A stretch of 64,000 nucleotides of DNA from Lumbricus terrestris (taxonomy: Eukaryota; Annelida; Clitellata; Crassiclitellata; Lumbricidae), in contig OX457047.1 of assembly GCA_949752735.1 (NCBI GenBank), forward strand, positions 6,762,266 to 6,826,265. Reading direction: 5' to 3'. The position numbers and the translations under genes are program-made. The stretch's first letter is position 1. Every line of letters begins with the position of its first letter. The notes under the pieces were generated by a model. It was not told the DNA's origin and did not search any database. It worked only from the letters and a program-made list of their open reading frames with translations. Below are positions 21,531-32,044 of this stretch, piece by piece.

Positions 21531-22062
21531 ATGGAGCTAGGCACCTTCACCAGATGCTCGTCAAGTCACGATATCTCAGCCCTAATCACAAGAAGATCGT
21601 CGACCCCGTCATTCCTCGCAAGTCGCAACGCTTACTTCGCTCACCCGGAGAATTCCCTCTTACCCATGATGACGGACCATCGACCACACATAGGCCTACA
21701 TGTACGTGAGCTGGGCCTGCGACGAGTGATGAAGGTCAGAGCTGAAGCAGGTCCCAATGGACAAATACGGAGATTCAAGGTTCCCGCAAAACTCAACTTC
21801 AACGCCGTGGAATACTTCGACATGATCGACTGGGCAGTCTGCCCTATCTCGGAGCCTCCCGTAATCAAGGCAATGACAGACACTGAACTCAGGGATCTCA
21901 TCACGACGGAGGTGACTCCAACAGTCACCTTCCCAAAATTCCCCAGCCACACGCAGGCTGTGGAAAGACACGTGAAGCTGGTGACCGAGCGTTAGCTGTT
22001 TGTGGACAGAAATCGCGAGATGGCTTCATCCGTGCACGCGTCGCTTCTCGACAGCTAATGCC
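21531..22062 (+). pseudogene. Decayed transposon-borne protein
   Basis: The frame at 21531-21995 includes SRNAYFAHPENSLLPMMTDH, RELGLRRVMKVRAE, YFDMIDWAVCPISEPPV and FPSHTQAVERHVKLVTER. After a shift, another frame continues ALAVCGQKSRDGFIRARVAS. I recall this block order from repeated hypothetical proteins in many invertebrate genomes; its function is unknown to me. Because the frame lies inside an element with matching ends, it is probably that element's own protein. One frameshift and the downstream insertion make it non-functional. Confidence 0.55.
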
Positions 22063-22333
22063 GATGTCACGAAATAGAGTATCCCCCGTATTAATTGTAT
22101 CCCCCTAAATTACAAAAAGTCGAAAAAACCGCTTCCGCGTGTATTTTGTTTTGCAAATTTATTTATATCTGCTTTGTCTTGAACAATGACACTAACAGGT
22201 ATGTTTATTCCTACTAGATAATTTGTTTTGCCCTGTTTTTAGAGCACTTAAAACATTTAAAACACTTAAGAACACTCAGAGTCACTAAATAAATTCGAGT
22301 TCCCTTTATCCGAGCATTGCTTATGACACTTAG

Positions 22334-24265
22334 CAGGGGCGGATCCAGGGGGGGGCCAATCCGGCCATGCCCCCCCCCCCATTTCAAATCACCATGGGAC
22401 GTGGCCCCCCCCCCATCCATGGTGGACGACAAAAAATTCAGGGTGTCAGTCATGCACAGGAGAATTAATGTATGAATGTAATTAAAATCTATAATAGAAA
22501 TAATATATATAAATGTAATCTAAGTCTCTCACGCAATTGCATTGTCTTAAAATAAAGCAACGAAATGAAACAATCTTATAACAGTATCCAACTATGATTT
22601 ATGGCATACAATGTAAGTCAATCGTGTATATATTCGTAGTAAATTTTAAAAACATTAACACAAATAAACACAAGTATAACTAAGTACAACTAACTATTAA
22701 TTACAAATCAAGTTAACACGAACAACAGTGTTTGGGATGTAATTTATTTTTGCAGATGCCAAAAAATTTCAGGGCGAAACATGTTAAGTTTTTAGTGTAG
22801 TCTACATGTGCAAGAAAGTGCGGTGAATGATAACACATGTTTATTCCTTGTTTTTATTTATATCTTACTATATTTCATTCAGTAGTGGGAGTATTTTATT
22901 TATTTTAGCCTTAAAACGTCATCACTCTTTTTAGACGAAAAATTAAACACCTTTTTTAAGATTTCGCACGCATGACTACAAAAAGTTATCAGTTTTTTGC
23001 GATGCTAAATTGAACACCTTTTTTTGAAAATTTCGCACGGAAGAGTAAAAGGTCATCACTCTTTTTAGACGAAAAATTAAACACCTCTTTTTAAGATTTC
23101 GCACGGATGACTACAAAAAGTCATCAGTTTATTGGGATGCTAAATTGAACACCTTTTTTGAAAATTTCGCACGGAGGAATAAAAAGTCATCACTCTTTCT
23201 AGACAAAAAATTAAACACCTTTTTTAAGATTTAGCACAGATGACTACAAAAGGTCATCGTTTTTTGGGATGCGAAATTAAACACCTTTTTTTAAAAATTT
23301 CGCACGGAAGACTAAAAAGTCATCACTCTTTTTAGACGAAAAATTAAACACCTTTTTTAAGATTTCGCACGCATGACTACAAAAAGTCATCAGTTTTTTG
23401 GGATGCTAAATTAAACACCTTTTTGAAAATTTCGCACGAAAGAATAAAAGTCATCACTCTTTTTAGACGAAAAATTAAACACCTTTTTTAAAGATTTAGC
23501 ACGGATGACTACAAAAAGTCATTAGTTTTTGGGATGCGAAATTAAACACCTTTTTTGAAAATTTCGCACGGAAGACTAAAACGTCATCACTCTTTTTAGA
23601 CGAACAATTAAACACCTTTTTAAAGATTTCGCACGCATTACTACAAAAAGTTATCAGTTTTTTGCGATGCTAAATTGAACACCCTTTTTTGAAAATTTCA
23701 CACGGAAGAATAAAAAGTCATCACTCTTTTTAGACGAAAAATTAAACACCTCTTTTAAGATTTCGCACGGATGATCAAAAAATGTCATCGGTTTTTTGGG
23801 AAGGAAAATTGAACACCCTTTTTGAAGATTTCCGGCGGATTACTTAAAAAAATCTAGTTTTCGGGAAAGAAGTTTTTAGGTAAAGTCAATATTTATTGAG
23901 ATCTTATGGCACTCTTATAAGCACTGAAAAGTACAGCTATTTTGTTAAGAGAACAGCTTAAAATGCTACCATTGCAATGTGAAAATTCAAAAAGTTTCTG
24001 GTGGGGAGGGGCATATCCCCTCCCCACACCCCTCCCCTACCACTCTCGGCGCTTCGCGCCTCATGATTGTCTTCAGACGGTGAATTATGTAACCCTCCGG
24101 AAACCTCAATCCCCCTAGAGGTGAGGGCTAAATTAAACTCTGGTTCCGCCAAAAACGACTCAAATAGTTAATCAGATTTCCAGCGAAAGATCAACAAAAA
24201 AATTTCCGACCTCAGCCCCAAAATTTTTTGGCCCCCCCCTTCGAAACGTTCTGGATCCGCCACTG
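22334..24265. mobile_element. hAT element carrying a satellite array
   Basis: TIRs CAGGGGCGGATCCAGG and CTGGATCCGCCACTG. Exact 8-bp duplication ACACTTAG (22326-22333 and 24266-24273). 1932 bp, no transposase frame. About half the element is the tandem array at 22905-23840. Confidence 0.9.
22905..23840. repeat. Composite satellite inside the hAT
   Basis: A repeat of about 115 bp made of two half-units of about 57 bp, each with ATGACTACAAAAAGTCATCA-like palindromes and AATTAAACACCTTTTTTAAG. About eight composite units. The ACACCTTTTTT here has no TATA 28 nt on, so these are not two-part sites. Confidence 0.9.
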
Positions 24266-24879
24266 ACACTTAGAACAATTAGAGTCATTTTAAATTTTTA
24301 TTACAGCATAAATTTTTTTATCATGCTCATTTTTCAAAAAAGGGGATAGAATGGTTTATCCCACCGGATAGTATAGACCGGTTAATTCCATCCGGGGGAT
24401 AGATTAATTCATCCTCCCGGATAGCTTTCATGGGGGATACTCCGTTTCGTGTCACCGACGTTCGAGTCAAAATGTGACTTCTCTCACTTCACCTTGTAAC
24501 TGTTTGCGACTTTGAAATCAAAGATACTGTAATAATCAAGGCATCTGATTGCATTAAGATGACTATTAACCAGTTGACTACCTTACCTATAGACTGTGGA
24601 CTGTGGACAGTGTGGAGTGTAGATAGACTCTGTAGAGTGTAGACCCTAACCTACCTATATCGTTCTGATGTCGCTTAGTAATGCAAAATAAAAAGTTGCG
24701 AAGGGCGATCAAAACATTAATCAGAAATGTTGTAATTTTTACGCAGTGTTCTATTGATCTATTGGCACCTTTTGACATATCTAGCTAATTGAAATTCAGG
24801 GAAAAACTTTTTTTTTGCCATTTTCACTCCACCCTAATATACATACATACATGCAATTATATATGTGTGTTTGTGTGTA

Positions 24880-25060
24880 TATATACAAGTATGTATACAT
24901 GTTTGGGGTCCGTTCGGACCCCAGTTGGTAAACAACGTATGTAAAATGTGTTGGTAGGATGAAGGTTAAGACGGTAAAATTTCATGACAAAATTCTTTCT
25001 TTTGGTCAAGATATTGGCAAAAAACCTAGGGGCTCTTTTTTGGCCCACCCTGTATGTATG
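24880..25060. repeat. Fragment related to piggyBac-like family 3
   Basis: Contains the perfect palindrome GGGGTCCGTTCGGACCCC seen in the family 3 ends, without the outer ends or TTAA. Confidence 0.4.
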
Positions 25061-25190
25061 TTCAATTCACTTGATTTATCTACAGCTTTCGACACGGCTA
25101 GACAAAATAGCCTTGCCTGGCAAGGCTATCTCTCTTCCAATTTCAGACTGTGTTTATAATTGGATGGAGTTCGACGAAGCGTAAACTATT
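25055..25190 (+). pseudogene. Non-LTR RT fragment (finger/palm)
   Basis: FNSLDLSTAFDTARQNSL matches the LDLSAAFDTVDH block containing the first catalytic Asp of CR1-type RTs. Short and decayed. Confidence 0.6.
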
Positions 25191-25440
25191 CAGAGTGACC
25201 ACTTCCCAGAAGATGGGGAAAGGATTAAGCATGAGGATATTATTCAACCGCAGGAGATAAGTGGCTAGATTGTTGGACTGCGGATAAAGATGTATAGCGG
25301 TGCAAATCCTTGAAATGGCAGATATTTGGATCTATACTGGACCAACCCAACTCAGCAAAGGAATTCAGAATAATGTGCAGTCAAAATGAAGCGAAAAGAC
25401 GTAACTATATAAAAAAATGCCTTATTCCTAACTGGTTCAC
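25190..25440. other. No gene seen
   Basis: Nothing recognisable. Confidence 0.3.
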
Positions 25441-25442
25441 AT

Positions 25443-25482
25443 TTGGACACCTTTTATTTAAAATAATAAACACATACATACT
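25443..25482 (+). promoter_or_regulatory. Two-part site (box + TATA)
   Basis: TTGGACACCTTTTA and TACATAC, spacing 28. Confidence 0.55.
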
Positions 25483-25489
25483 TCATTAA

Positions 25490-27130
25490 TTTTGTGAATT
25501 GCAATTGCATATCACCTTAATTTGTGTGGTTAACCCATTAGTCTGGTATAACCAACTCAGATGTCGTACGAGGCTCACGTGGGGGTAATAATCTCAGCAC
25601 AATTTTATTTTGCGTTTAACAGAGTCTAGCACGTTAGCCACGACTTTATCTCATTTTCAAAGGAAAATATACTTTTTCTCAGAATGAATTGTGAGTCGAG
25701 AAATACGTTTATTAGATATCCTGCGTGCAACAATTGCATTTTTTCATTGCTTTCCGACATAATTGATGCAGCTAATTGCAAAATGGTGCATAATTATTAT
25801 GTGCGTAAGATGCCATCTTATCAAAATGAGTGGTGCACACTGTTATGTCTTCTGAACCGCTTTGAAAGTCGATAGAAATTTTGCATTTATGCAGGAACCA
25901 AATGATATTCAGTTTGAAATGTCTAAGCGTGACTCTTAAATACGAGAACATCAATCACGTAAACCAATAACTGCAGTTGAACTACATGTAAATAAGCAGT
26001 AGACCTAGTGAGAAAAGCAATAGCTTATACACCATTTTAAAGTGAAATTTGAATTGTATAAATAACACATTGACTGTAAATCAGTGAATCCAGTCTTACA
26101 ACGACGTTTTATAATTATGCGAACTCTCTGAGGAATTATCAAAAAAAATAGTTGTTGCCTATTATGACATTAAGGCCTACAATGAAACGAGAAATTCGGT
26201 TGTCCTTAAAGTTAAGCCGTAGGAATTCTTAGAACCATTCGAAATTGTTTAGCACCTCTTCTAAGGGTTATAATTATACTTTATAGCAATTACTGACCAA
26301 TTTCGATTAAATTGACCCAAGACGTCGTCAAACCGACTCATGAGAACGGCGGTTGGTTCAATTGTTCATACCGGATATAGCTGAATTTCACTTCCTTTCA
26401 GCTTTCCATGTTGGAAAGTTCAATTCTTTGGTGCTGCATTCCAAACGCTCATAAATTTGACAAACTCACGAATATTTCTAATCGGCTTTAGGATCTCGTG
26501 TATATATGGTCACTGTTGCTCTGTTTAAAATTTCAGACAAATCCTAAAACTTTTGACCGAGTTATTACACTTTTTGTGGGAGCTACTTTTTATCCGGACA
26601 CAGTGTAGAAGCATACTACAGCGTTAAAATGGTGTTTTTTGTTTAAAGACGTTTAAATAGTTCAATATTTTGATTTGTCACTGAGAAAGATGAAACGCTG
26701 CTCCAACTTCCTTCAATGTGGTCGTGCCTGTCTTAAGCATGGAGAAAGAAGAAAGTTGACGCTAAATCAGCCTCTTATGAAGCAGTGCCTTAAAAGATCA
26801 ATCCATCCATAAATTGGACGTAATATCTCAATAAACCAGAGGTGTTGAAGGGTAGACCTTCGGACCATTTGATTTCTGTACCCAATTAAATATAATTATT
26901 TGCCTTCAGATGTTGCTATGGCTGTCACTGATTTAATACAAACGAACATGGTACGAGCTCTCTAAAATTAATGAAAAAAATGTATTGTTTTGCGCTGTTG
27001 TCTATTGAATTGCAGACACAATCATATCTTCCACTGTTACCCGAAACGCACGTTTAAAAGTTACATGTAAAAGTTACAAGTTATAATAATATTATAAATT
27101 GTGTCAGCTGTATTAAAATTTTCTACGGAA
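25490..27130. other. 1.6 kb with no gene or known repeat
   Basis: Longest stretch without a recognised repeat. Short frames at 25684-25875 lack motifs or codon bias. One weak leftward box (AAAACACCATTTT, 26635) has TACAC at 28. Confidence 0.35.
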
Positions 27131-27143
27131 TAATCATAACGAA

Positions 27144-27344
27144 CAGCGGCGCCCGCAGACGTACGCACGTACCCAAGTGCGTACAGCGTGATGACTAAAA
27201 AAAAAGGTCATCAGTTTTTTCGGCGGATAGAAAAGATGTGTTTTTGGGAAGTTCTAGGTTGATGACTAAAAACGAAAATTTTTCCCTCTTCGCCCCTCCA
27301 TTAAAAATTTCTGTGCGTAAAAAAAAATCCTGCGGGCGCCGCTG
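27144..27344. mobile_element. hAT MITE
   Basis: 201 bp with TIRs CAGCGGCGCCCGCAG and CTGCGGGCGCCGCTG. Exact 8-bp duplication ATAACGAA (27136-27143, 27345-27352). Internal TGATGACTAAAAAAAAAGGT and a second TGATGACT copy resemble the palindrome of the hAT at 22334. Confidence 0.9.
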
Positions 27345-27404
27345 ATAACGAATGCGTAGTCGCAGCTGGATTTTGTGCTCACGGTGTCAAAAAATAAGCT
27401 AAGG

Positions 27405-27438
27405 ATGAGGCCCGCGGGTCGCGGGTTGGACAGCACTG
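27405..27438. repeat. Solo hAT-type terminus
   Basis: GGCCCGCGGGTCGCGGGTTG followed by GACAGCACTG is a hAT-type right end. No left partner is found. Confidence 0.45.
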
Positions 27439-27454
27439 GCCTAGAGCAGCAGTA

Positions 27455-27494
27455 TTGAACACCTTTAAATCGATCACCAACGTCGCTATATATA
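27455..27494 (+). promoter_or_regulatory. Two-part site (box + TATA)
   Basis: TTGAACACCTTTAA and TATATATA, spacing 28. Confidence 0.75.
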
Positions 27495-27891
27495 CCCGAT
27501 TGTAGAAAGTTTTAATGGATGAAGGGACTAGGTCATTTGACAACCCATTAGAATCAGAACGAAGGAAACTAATTTCTGTCAATTGCATCAAATTCTGTTG
27601 TCAACAGATGTCGCTAAACTCTGTGCTCTTGCTTTTATCCATCAAAAGATGTCGCTTAACAACGTAAACAAAATCTGAACAGAATTAATTGTTGTAACAA
27701 ACAGATCTAATTAAAGTTCCACAATAATTTATTTAGCGCTTTAATAAATATTATTTTCAGAACGGTGATCAATTTTAGCAAGTTGCCTACGATTGCCCAG
27801 CCAGAATACAATGGTTGATACGTCGCTTAGCTGCAGTTTGACGATACTGTGCCTTAATGAAGTTGATTGACATTTTTTCCTCCTTTTCCAG

Positions 27892-27947
27892 ACCACGGTC
27901 TTTCTCTGACAGAGTTCATGGATCTGGAGATTGACGACATGTTCTGA
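27892..27947 (+). CDS. Candidate terminal exon of an unseen gene
   Basis: A strong acceptor (TTTTTTCCTCCTTTTCCAG, ending 27891) is followed by a frame HGLSLTEFMDLEIDDMF and a stop at 27945-27947. The acidic C-terminal peptide is not one I can place. No upstream exon is found within the window on this strand, so the rest of the gene, if real, would be far upstream. It could also be chance. Confidence 0.25.
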
Positions 27948-28003
27948 CAGATCATTTAATGACCATCATTTCACTGTACCATAGATGCATGAACAAGACT
28001 TAA

Positions 28004-28648
28004 CCCTCGGAGGCTAACCTATAAAAAATCACATATTGGATAACCTGGGGTATATTTTTCACCCCACACCATCTGAGGCCTATGATATAAAATTAGACCA
28101 TGTTTGATCAAAAATGACACTTAATTCAAGTTCAGCATGGAATTGACAAACTATGAAACCTAACTAAGTTAAAATATTAGCATAATCATCGAGTCTACGG
28201 TCATCTATACACAATTACACATGTAGCGCTTTGTTGCATGCTTTCCACATACAAAGTTGCAACACATAGGCTAGGCCTATGACATCATCGATTTCAACAT
28301 TATCTAGCTCCGAGACATCATTACAATCAACAAACTCTTCATTATCATCATCACTATCATCATTTTCAATACATTGATATCAATTCTGGTATCAGTTTAG
28401 CTGCATTGGCTGCAGATAACCATCTAAACCTCTTCAACACAAATAAATAATTAATAACAATGGCCATTATATGACGTCAGTCACGTGACCATGCATTCAA
28501 TATAAAAAATATAAAAATGTGGAATTAAGCAAAATTCATCTATGAACAGATACACAAAAGCGCATGGCAAAATTTCAATGCAGTAAAAAAATTCAGGGCA
28601 AATACTGACAGTGGGGTGAAAAAAACACCCCAGGTTAGCCTCCGAGGG
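28004..28648 (-). mobile_element. piggyBac-like element, family 1 copy B
   Basis: 645 bp, flanked by TTAA (28000-28003, 28649-28652), ends CCCTCGGAGGCTAACCT and GGTTAGCCTCCGAGGG. Inverted relative to copy A and similar over its whole length, including the acidic coding remnant, here read on the - strand around 28260-28380. Confidence 0.85.
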
Positions 28649-28931
28649 TTAAAACTATGTATTTCATTTACTAAGGTTATCTGAATTTTGGATGATAGCC
28701 TAATGTTATAGGTTCAATATTAGCAAAATGTTGCATAAACGGTTGATTGTTTAATGTTGACCTTACAGAGTGATGCTGACTCCAACGGGTTTATAAGAAA
28801 GCGATAAACTGAAGCCAAATCGACCTAGAAGAGATTGGGTTTTTCGATACGACACTGCTTTCTTATTATAATAAATTGATGACTCACGTTAAAAACGAGA
28901 CGTTGAGAAAATATATAAAATTATGGTTTGG

Positions 28932-29330
28932 GTCATTTGATGATGATGATGCTGTCCATCCTCATTTCTGAGGGTCGGAGACCAGAGATAACGACAGCAG
29001 CTTCCTCCATTCCTCTCTGTCCTGCGCCCGTCTAACACAGTCCACAGGTGGTAATCCGGTCCAGTCACAGACATCGTCCATCCAACGCCTCCTTGGTCTT
29101 CCCCGTGCTCTGGTACCCTCAATTCGTCCTTGTATTAGCAGTGTCGATATGTTGTCTGCCCTCATCAGGTGTCCGAAGTATCGCAGTTTCCTTTTCTGCA
29201 CCCTCTCCAGCAGTCTCTGTTTCGGCCGCAGCTCCGCTAAAATCGAGGCATTTGTTCTGTGTTCCCTCCAGTCGACCTGCATCATTCTTCTATACGTCAT
29301 CATCTCAAATGCCGTCAATCTTCTTCAAAT
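28932..29330 (-). mobile_element. RTE-like LINE 3' fragment, inverted copy
   Basis: The - strand encodes MTAFEMMTYRRMMQVDWREH through RIEGTRARGRPRRRWMDDV and LSLVSDPQK, almost the same as the end of 18408-19430, plus its (ATG)n-type tail. GGTCATTT occurs on both sides (28932-28939, 29332-29339) as an 8-bp target duplication. The right duplication runs straight into the box of the site at 29344. Confidence 0.88.
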
Positions 29331-29339
29331 TTAGGTCAT

Positions 29340-29377
29340 TTAGACACCTTTATATCGGCTAGTAATGTTATATATTA
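29340..29377 (+). promoter_or_regulatory. Two-part site (box + TATA)
   Basis: TTAGACACCTTTAT and TATATATT, spacing 25. A LINE insertion ends at its 5' edge. Confidence 0.65.
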
Positions 29378-29724
29378 TTTCGACTCGCTCATTAACTAAA
29401 TGAGGTATCTTATTACATAGATTAAGCTTATTGCATGGGATGAACATGTGCACACGGATAAGAAAGTTATGAATTTGATTTGCGCCAGTTTAAGATAAAG
29501 CTAGTTGGGCTCGTCGATAATAATTATGCTACGTTTTAGGAGATAAACTGATTGGGTAAAGATAACGAACTTTTAAAAGGGGAAACTCAGAGATTTCGGA
29601 CCAGCACACAAACTATTTAGCTTAACAGCAACTTTCCCTGATTGATTTTGGACGCAATTGAGAAATCAGGTCTGTCGTAGACTCGTAGAGATGCAACAAA
29701 CTATTGTAATTCACTAGGAGTTAA

Positions 29725-29935
29725 CTGAAGCCATGCAAAACAGAACCTTTTCTGTGTTGGGCCAAGTTGTCGGTATCTACGTCTGCTATCTTTGGCTCTA
29801 ACTGAAGATTTTCTTTTTTATTGAAATCAGATCTATGCTTTTGCTGTACTAGAGACGGGAGCGCTTCTGAGCAGCCTTTTTGAAGATGCGCTATATAAAT
29901 TCTGAATGAATAAATTCATGAATATTTATCTTATG
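29725..29935 (+). repeat. CR1-like LINE 3' end
   Basis: GGGAGCGCTTCTGAGCAGCC and GATGCGCTATATAAATTC followed by (GAAT)n. Confidence 0.65.
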
Positions 29936-30002
29936 GTTTTTAACGTCTTTCTTATACACCGTTAACTCATTTGCTATTGACTTATAAATATCAAATTTGT
30001 TT

Positions 30003-30058
30003 CGCATTTTTAACGACCTCTGTTGTCGTAAACCCTAGTCAAATCTGGATCCATCCAG
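30003..30058 (+). repeat. Hairpin SINE (family V), 3' half
   Basis: Starts in the loop (AACGACCTCTGTTGTCGTAA) and ends CTGGATCCATCCA. The 5' half is lost. Confidence 0.65.
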
Positions 30059-30128
30059 TGGAAACTGAATGACAATGGTATCAGTAACGCTTCGGTAAAA
30101 CACGATAAATTATGTTAATCAACTGACA

Positions 30129-30168
30129 CTAGACACCTTTAAAACATAGCGCTGAGTTTTTATACAAC
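30129..30168 (+). promoter_or_regulatory. Two-part site (box + TATA)
   Basis: CTAGACACCTTTAA and TATACAAC, spacing 28. Paralogue of 31956. Confidence 0.8.
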
Positions 30169-30856
30169 CTCATTTTACTTAGTCAGATTACTGGGTTTTC
30201 GAAACCAACAATGCGATCAATATGTCATCAGAAAGAGAACAGTGTTTGAAATCATATTATCTTCATTTTAAAATGTCGTGAAACTCTGGATCCGTCATCA
30301 CTATGCTAACAACACAACCAATGACGTCAGCGTAATGTCGACGTCGGCTCTGACATCATAAGATGTCGATAAACAATGGGGAATTCTTTTGCTGCCGTTG
30401 TGACAAAACAAAAAACAAACAGATGAAGCATGAATAATAATTATTGAATATAGACACAGGACGGCAGTGAATTGCTATGACATTATACAGACCACTTTAG
30501 ACCCATGCTCCCATTTGGAATCCCTAGACAATCTATAATTATAATTATAGGTCACTGCATGATTGATACGTATTGGCATTCTTCATCGGCGTGGCTGGAA
30601 TTATTTCTTTAGGAACATAAAACGTCAATCGCTTTGTTAATAGATTTTTCAGAACTATTTCGAACCGATTTTTGTTTCAATTTAACGATAGGTGAGTTTT
30701 CTTTATGAAATTTCAATATTCGCTTGTGTTGACTAAGTAGAATCATTTATATGGCAATGACGGACGTGCTTACACCAACCACGAAATTAATATAAAATGT
30801 CAATGTTATTGCCATTAAAACTGAAGAGAAATTGGGCGATTTGATGTAGCGGCGGC

Positions 30857-30966
30857 ATTTGCAGTTTAACGTCACTGTGTGGTAACAAAGACCTTAGTGA
30901 CGCCCTTCTCCTTTATCCAGGCTTGGGACTGGCACTGGCAGAGTGCAACCAGTGGCGGAGTTAAGC
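30857..30966 (+). repeat. 110-bp dispersed repeat (R110)
   Basis: GCAGTTTAACGTCACTGTG, AACAAAGACC, CCAGGCTTGGGACTGGCACT, CAGTGGCGGAGT in order. Also at 31797-31915 (inverted), 36762-36868, 50862-50962 (inverted); partial copies near 35935 and 44968. Confidence 0.75.
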
Positions 30967-30979
30967 GAGAACAATATAG

Positions 30980-31021
30980 GCCTACATACTGCATCGTAGA
31001 ATGTAATTAAAAGGTGTCCAG
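30980..31021 (-). promoter_or_regulatory. Two-part site (box + TATA)
   Basis: CTGGACACCTTTTA and TATGTAGG, spacing 29. Paralogue of 35529. Confidence 0.55.
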
Positions 31022-31796
31022 AAGTGCACTAAAATAATTGGAATGTTTATGATGATTTTAATATTTTGTTTACTGCTATCTTTCGGCTCCAGGAGTCGCT
31101 AACGTCAACTATGTTCAACTTATCTTAACCCACCAATAATAACACCTTAGCTGCACCACATATCAAAGGACAAAGATAAAGCTGTTTGGATTAAATAAAC
31201 TTCGAACCGTAACCTTGATGAGCTCAACTTTCTCATGATAAATGTAGCAGAGTAAAAAGACGACGAAATAATAATTGATAGAAGACCATAAAGGATGACT
31301 CGATGTGTTTAGAGATGTCTTGGGATGAGGCTGATGAGACTGACGATATACAGAGACGAATGGAGAAGATGTGCAGACCCAGGCCTAAATGGAAGGAATA
31401 AAATCCAATAATGAAATTAGAAAATATCATTTTAAAAGTTGTTGTTTCTGCTTAGCAATGCCGTGTCTTTGCAGAGTAGGTTATCGTCGTCCAACATCGT
31501 TCTATAGACTTTGGACTATCACAAGAACAGGAACAATTGCCTAAGTGTAAACCAGGTAAAAGAAATATTGTTCACATAGTTCGTTCATTTTGTCAGCAAG
31601 TTGGCAGCAAACACATAAATTATGTCTCGCCTTAATTGCATATAGCTCGCGTAGCTGCAAAATACTGTTACTATAATAGTTCAATTGTTTTACACTAAAC
31701 AACTGTATATTAATCTATCCCGGTCATATAGCAATATCGATAGTTCGTTAACCAGGCCACTGTGTGCACTCAAACAGTTCTAATCCCATCACTACG

Positions 31797-31915
31797 TTAA
31801 CTCCGCCACTGGTCGCACTCTGCCAGTGCCAGTCTCAAGCCTGGATAAAGGAGGAAGGCGTCGCTAATGGTCTTTGTTACCATACAGTGACGTTAAACTG
31901 CAAATACCGCCACCA
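31797..31915 (-). repeat. 110-bp dispersed repeat (R110), inverted
   Basis: Inverted copy of the repeat at 30857, directly before segmental copy B. Confidence 0.75.
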
Positions 31916-31951
31916 CTAGCGCTTCGGCAACACACGATATGTTAACTGACA

Positions 31952-31991
31952 TTAGACACCTTTAAAACATAGCGCTCAGCTATTATACAAT
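31952..31991 (+). promoter_or_regulatory. Two-part site (box + TATA)
   Basis: TTAGACACCTTTAA and TATACAAT, spacing 28. Confidence 0.8.
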
Positions 31992-32044
31992 CTCATTTCA
32001 CCTCAGCAGCTAACTCGGCTTGCGAACCCAACAATGCACTATGC

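Larger units (their letters stand above)
22066..24456. mobile_element. Possible foldback element 3
   Basis: The left end (GTCACGAAATAGAGTATCCC then a short TATCCCCC repeat) is inverted at 24360-24456, where the right arm carries several GGATAG units such as CCACCGGATAG. The hAT at 22334 lies inside. No clear target duplication. Confidence 0.5.
20680..24837. mobile_element. TTAGGGTGGAGTG-ended DNA element with nested insertions
   Basis: Inverted ends TTAGGGTGGAGTG and CACTCCACCCTAA lie at 20680 and 24837, with TATA on each side (20676-20679, 24838-24841) as likely target duplication. Inside are about 2.5 tandem copies of a 150-bp unit (21060-21415), a decayed coding region (21531-22062), a CCGGATAG-type inverted repeat and a complete hAT. 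A second, left-end-only copy begins at 47814. I do not assign a superfamily. Confidence 0.65.
30060..31560. repeat. Segmental duplication, copy A
   Basis: Matches 31905-36150 once the two insertions there are set aside. Shared marks in order: AGACACCTTTAAAACATAGC, GACGTCAGCGTAATGTCGAC, CAAACAGATGAAGCATGAAT, TATAATTATAATTATAGGTC, CAATGTTATTG, AAAAGGTGTC, CAATTGCCTAA. Both two-part sites of the unit are among the best-kept parts. Confidence 0.85.

Noticed and set aside
22905..23840. Many ACACCTTTTTT copies that look like the two-part motif
   Set aside because: They belong to one satellite unit and have no TATA near 28 nt, so they were not counted.
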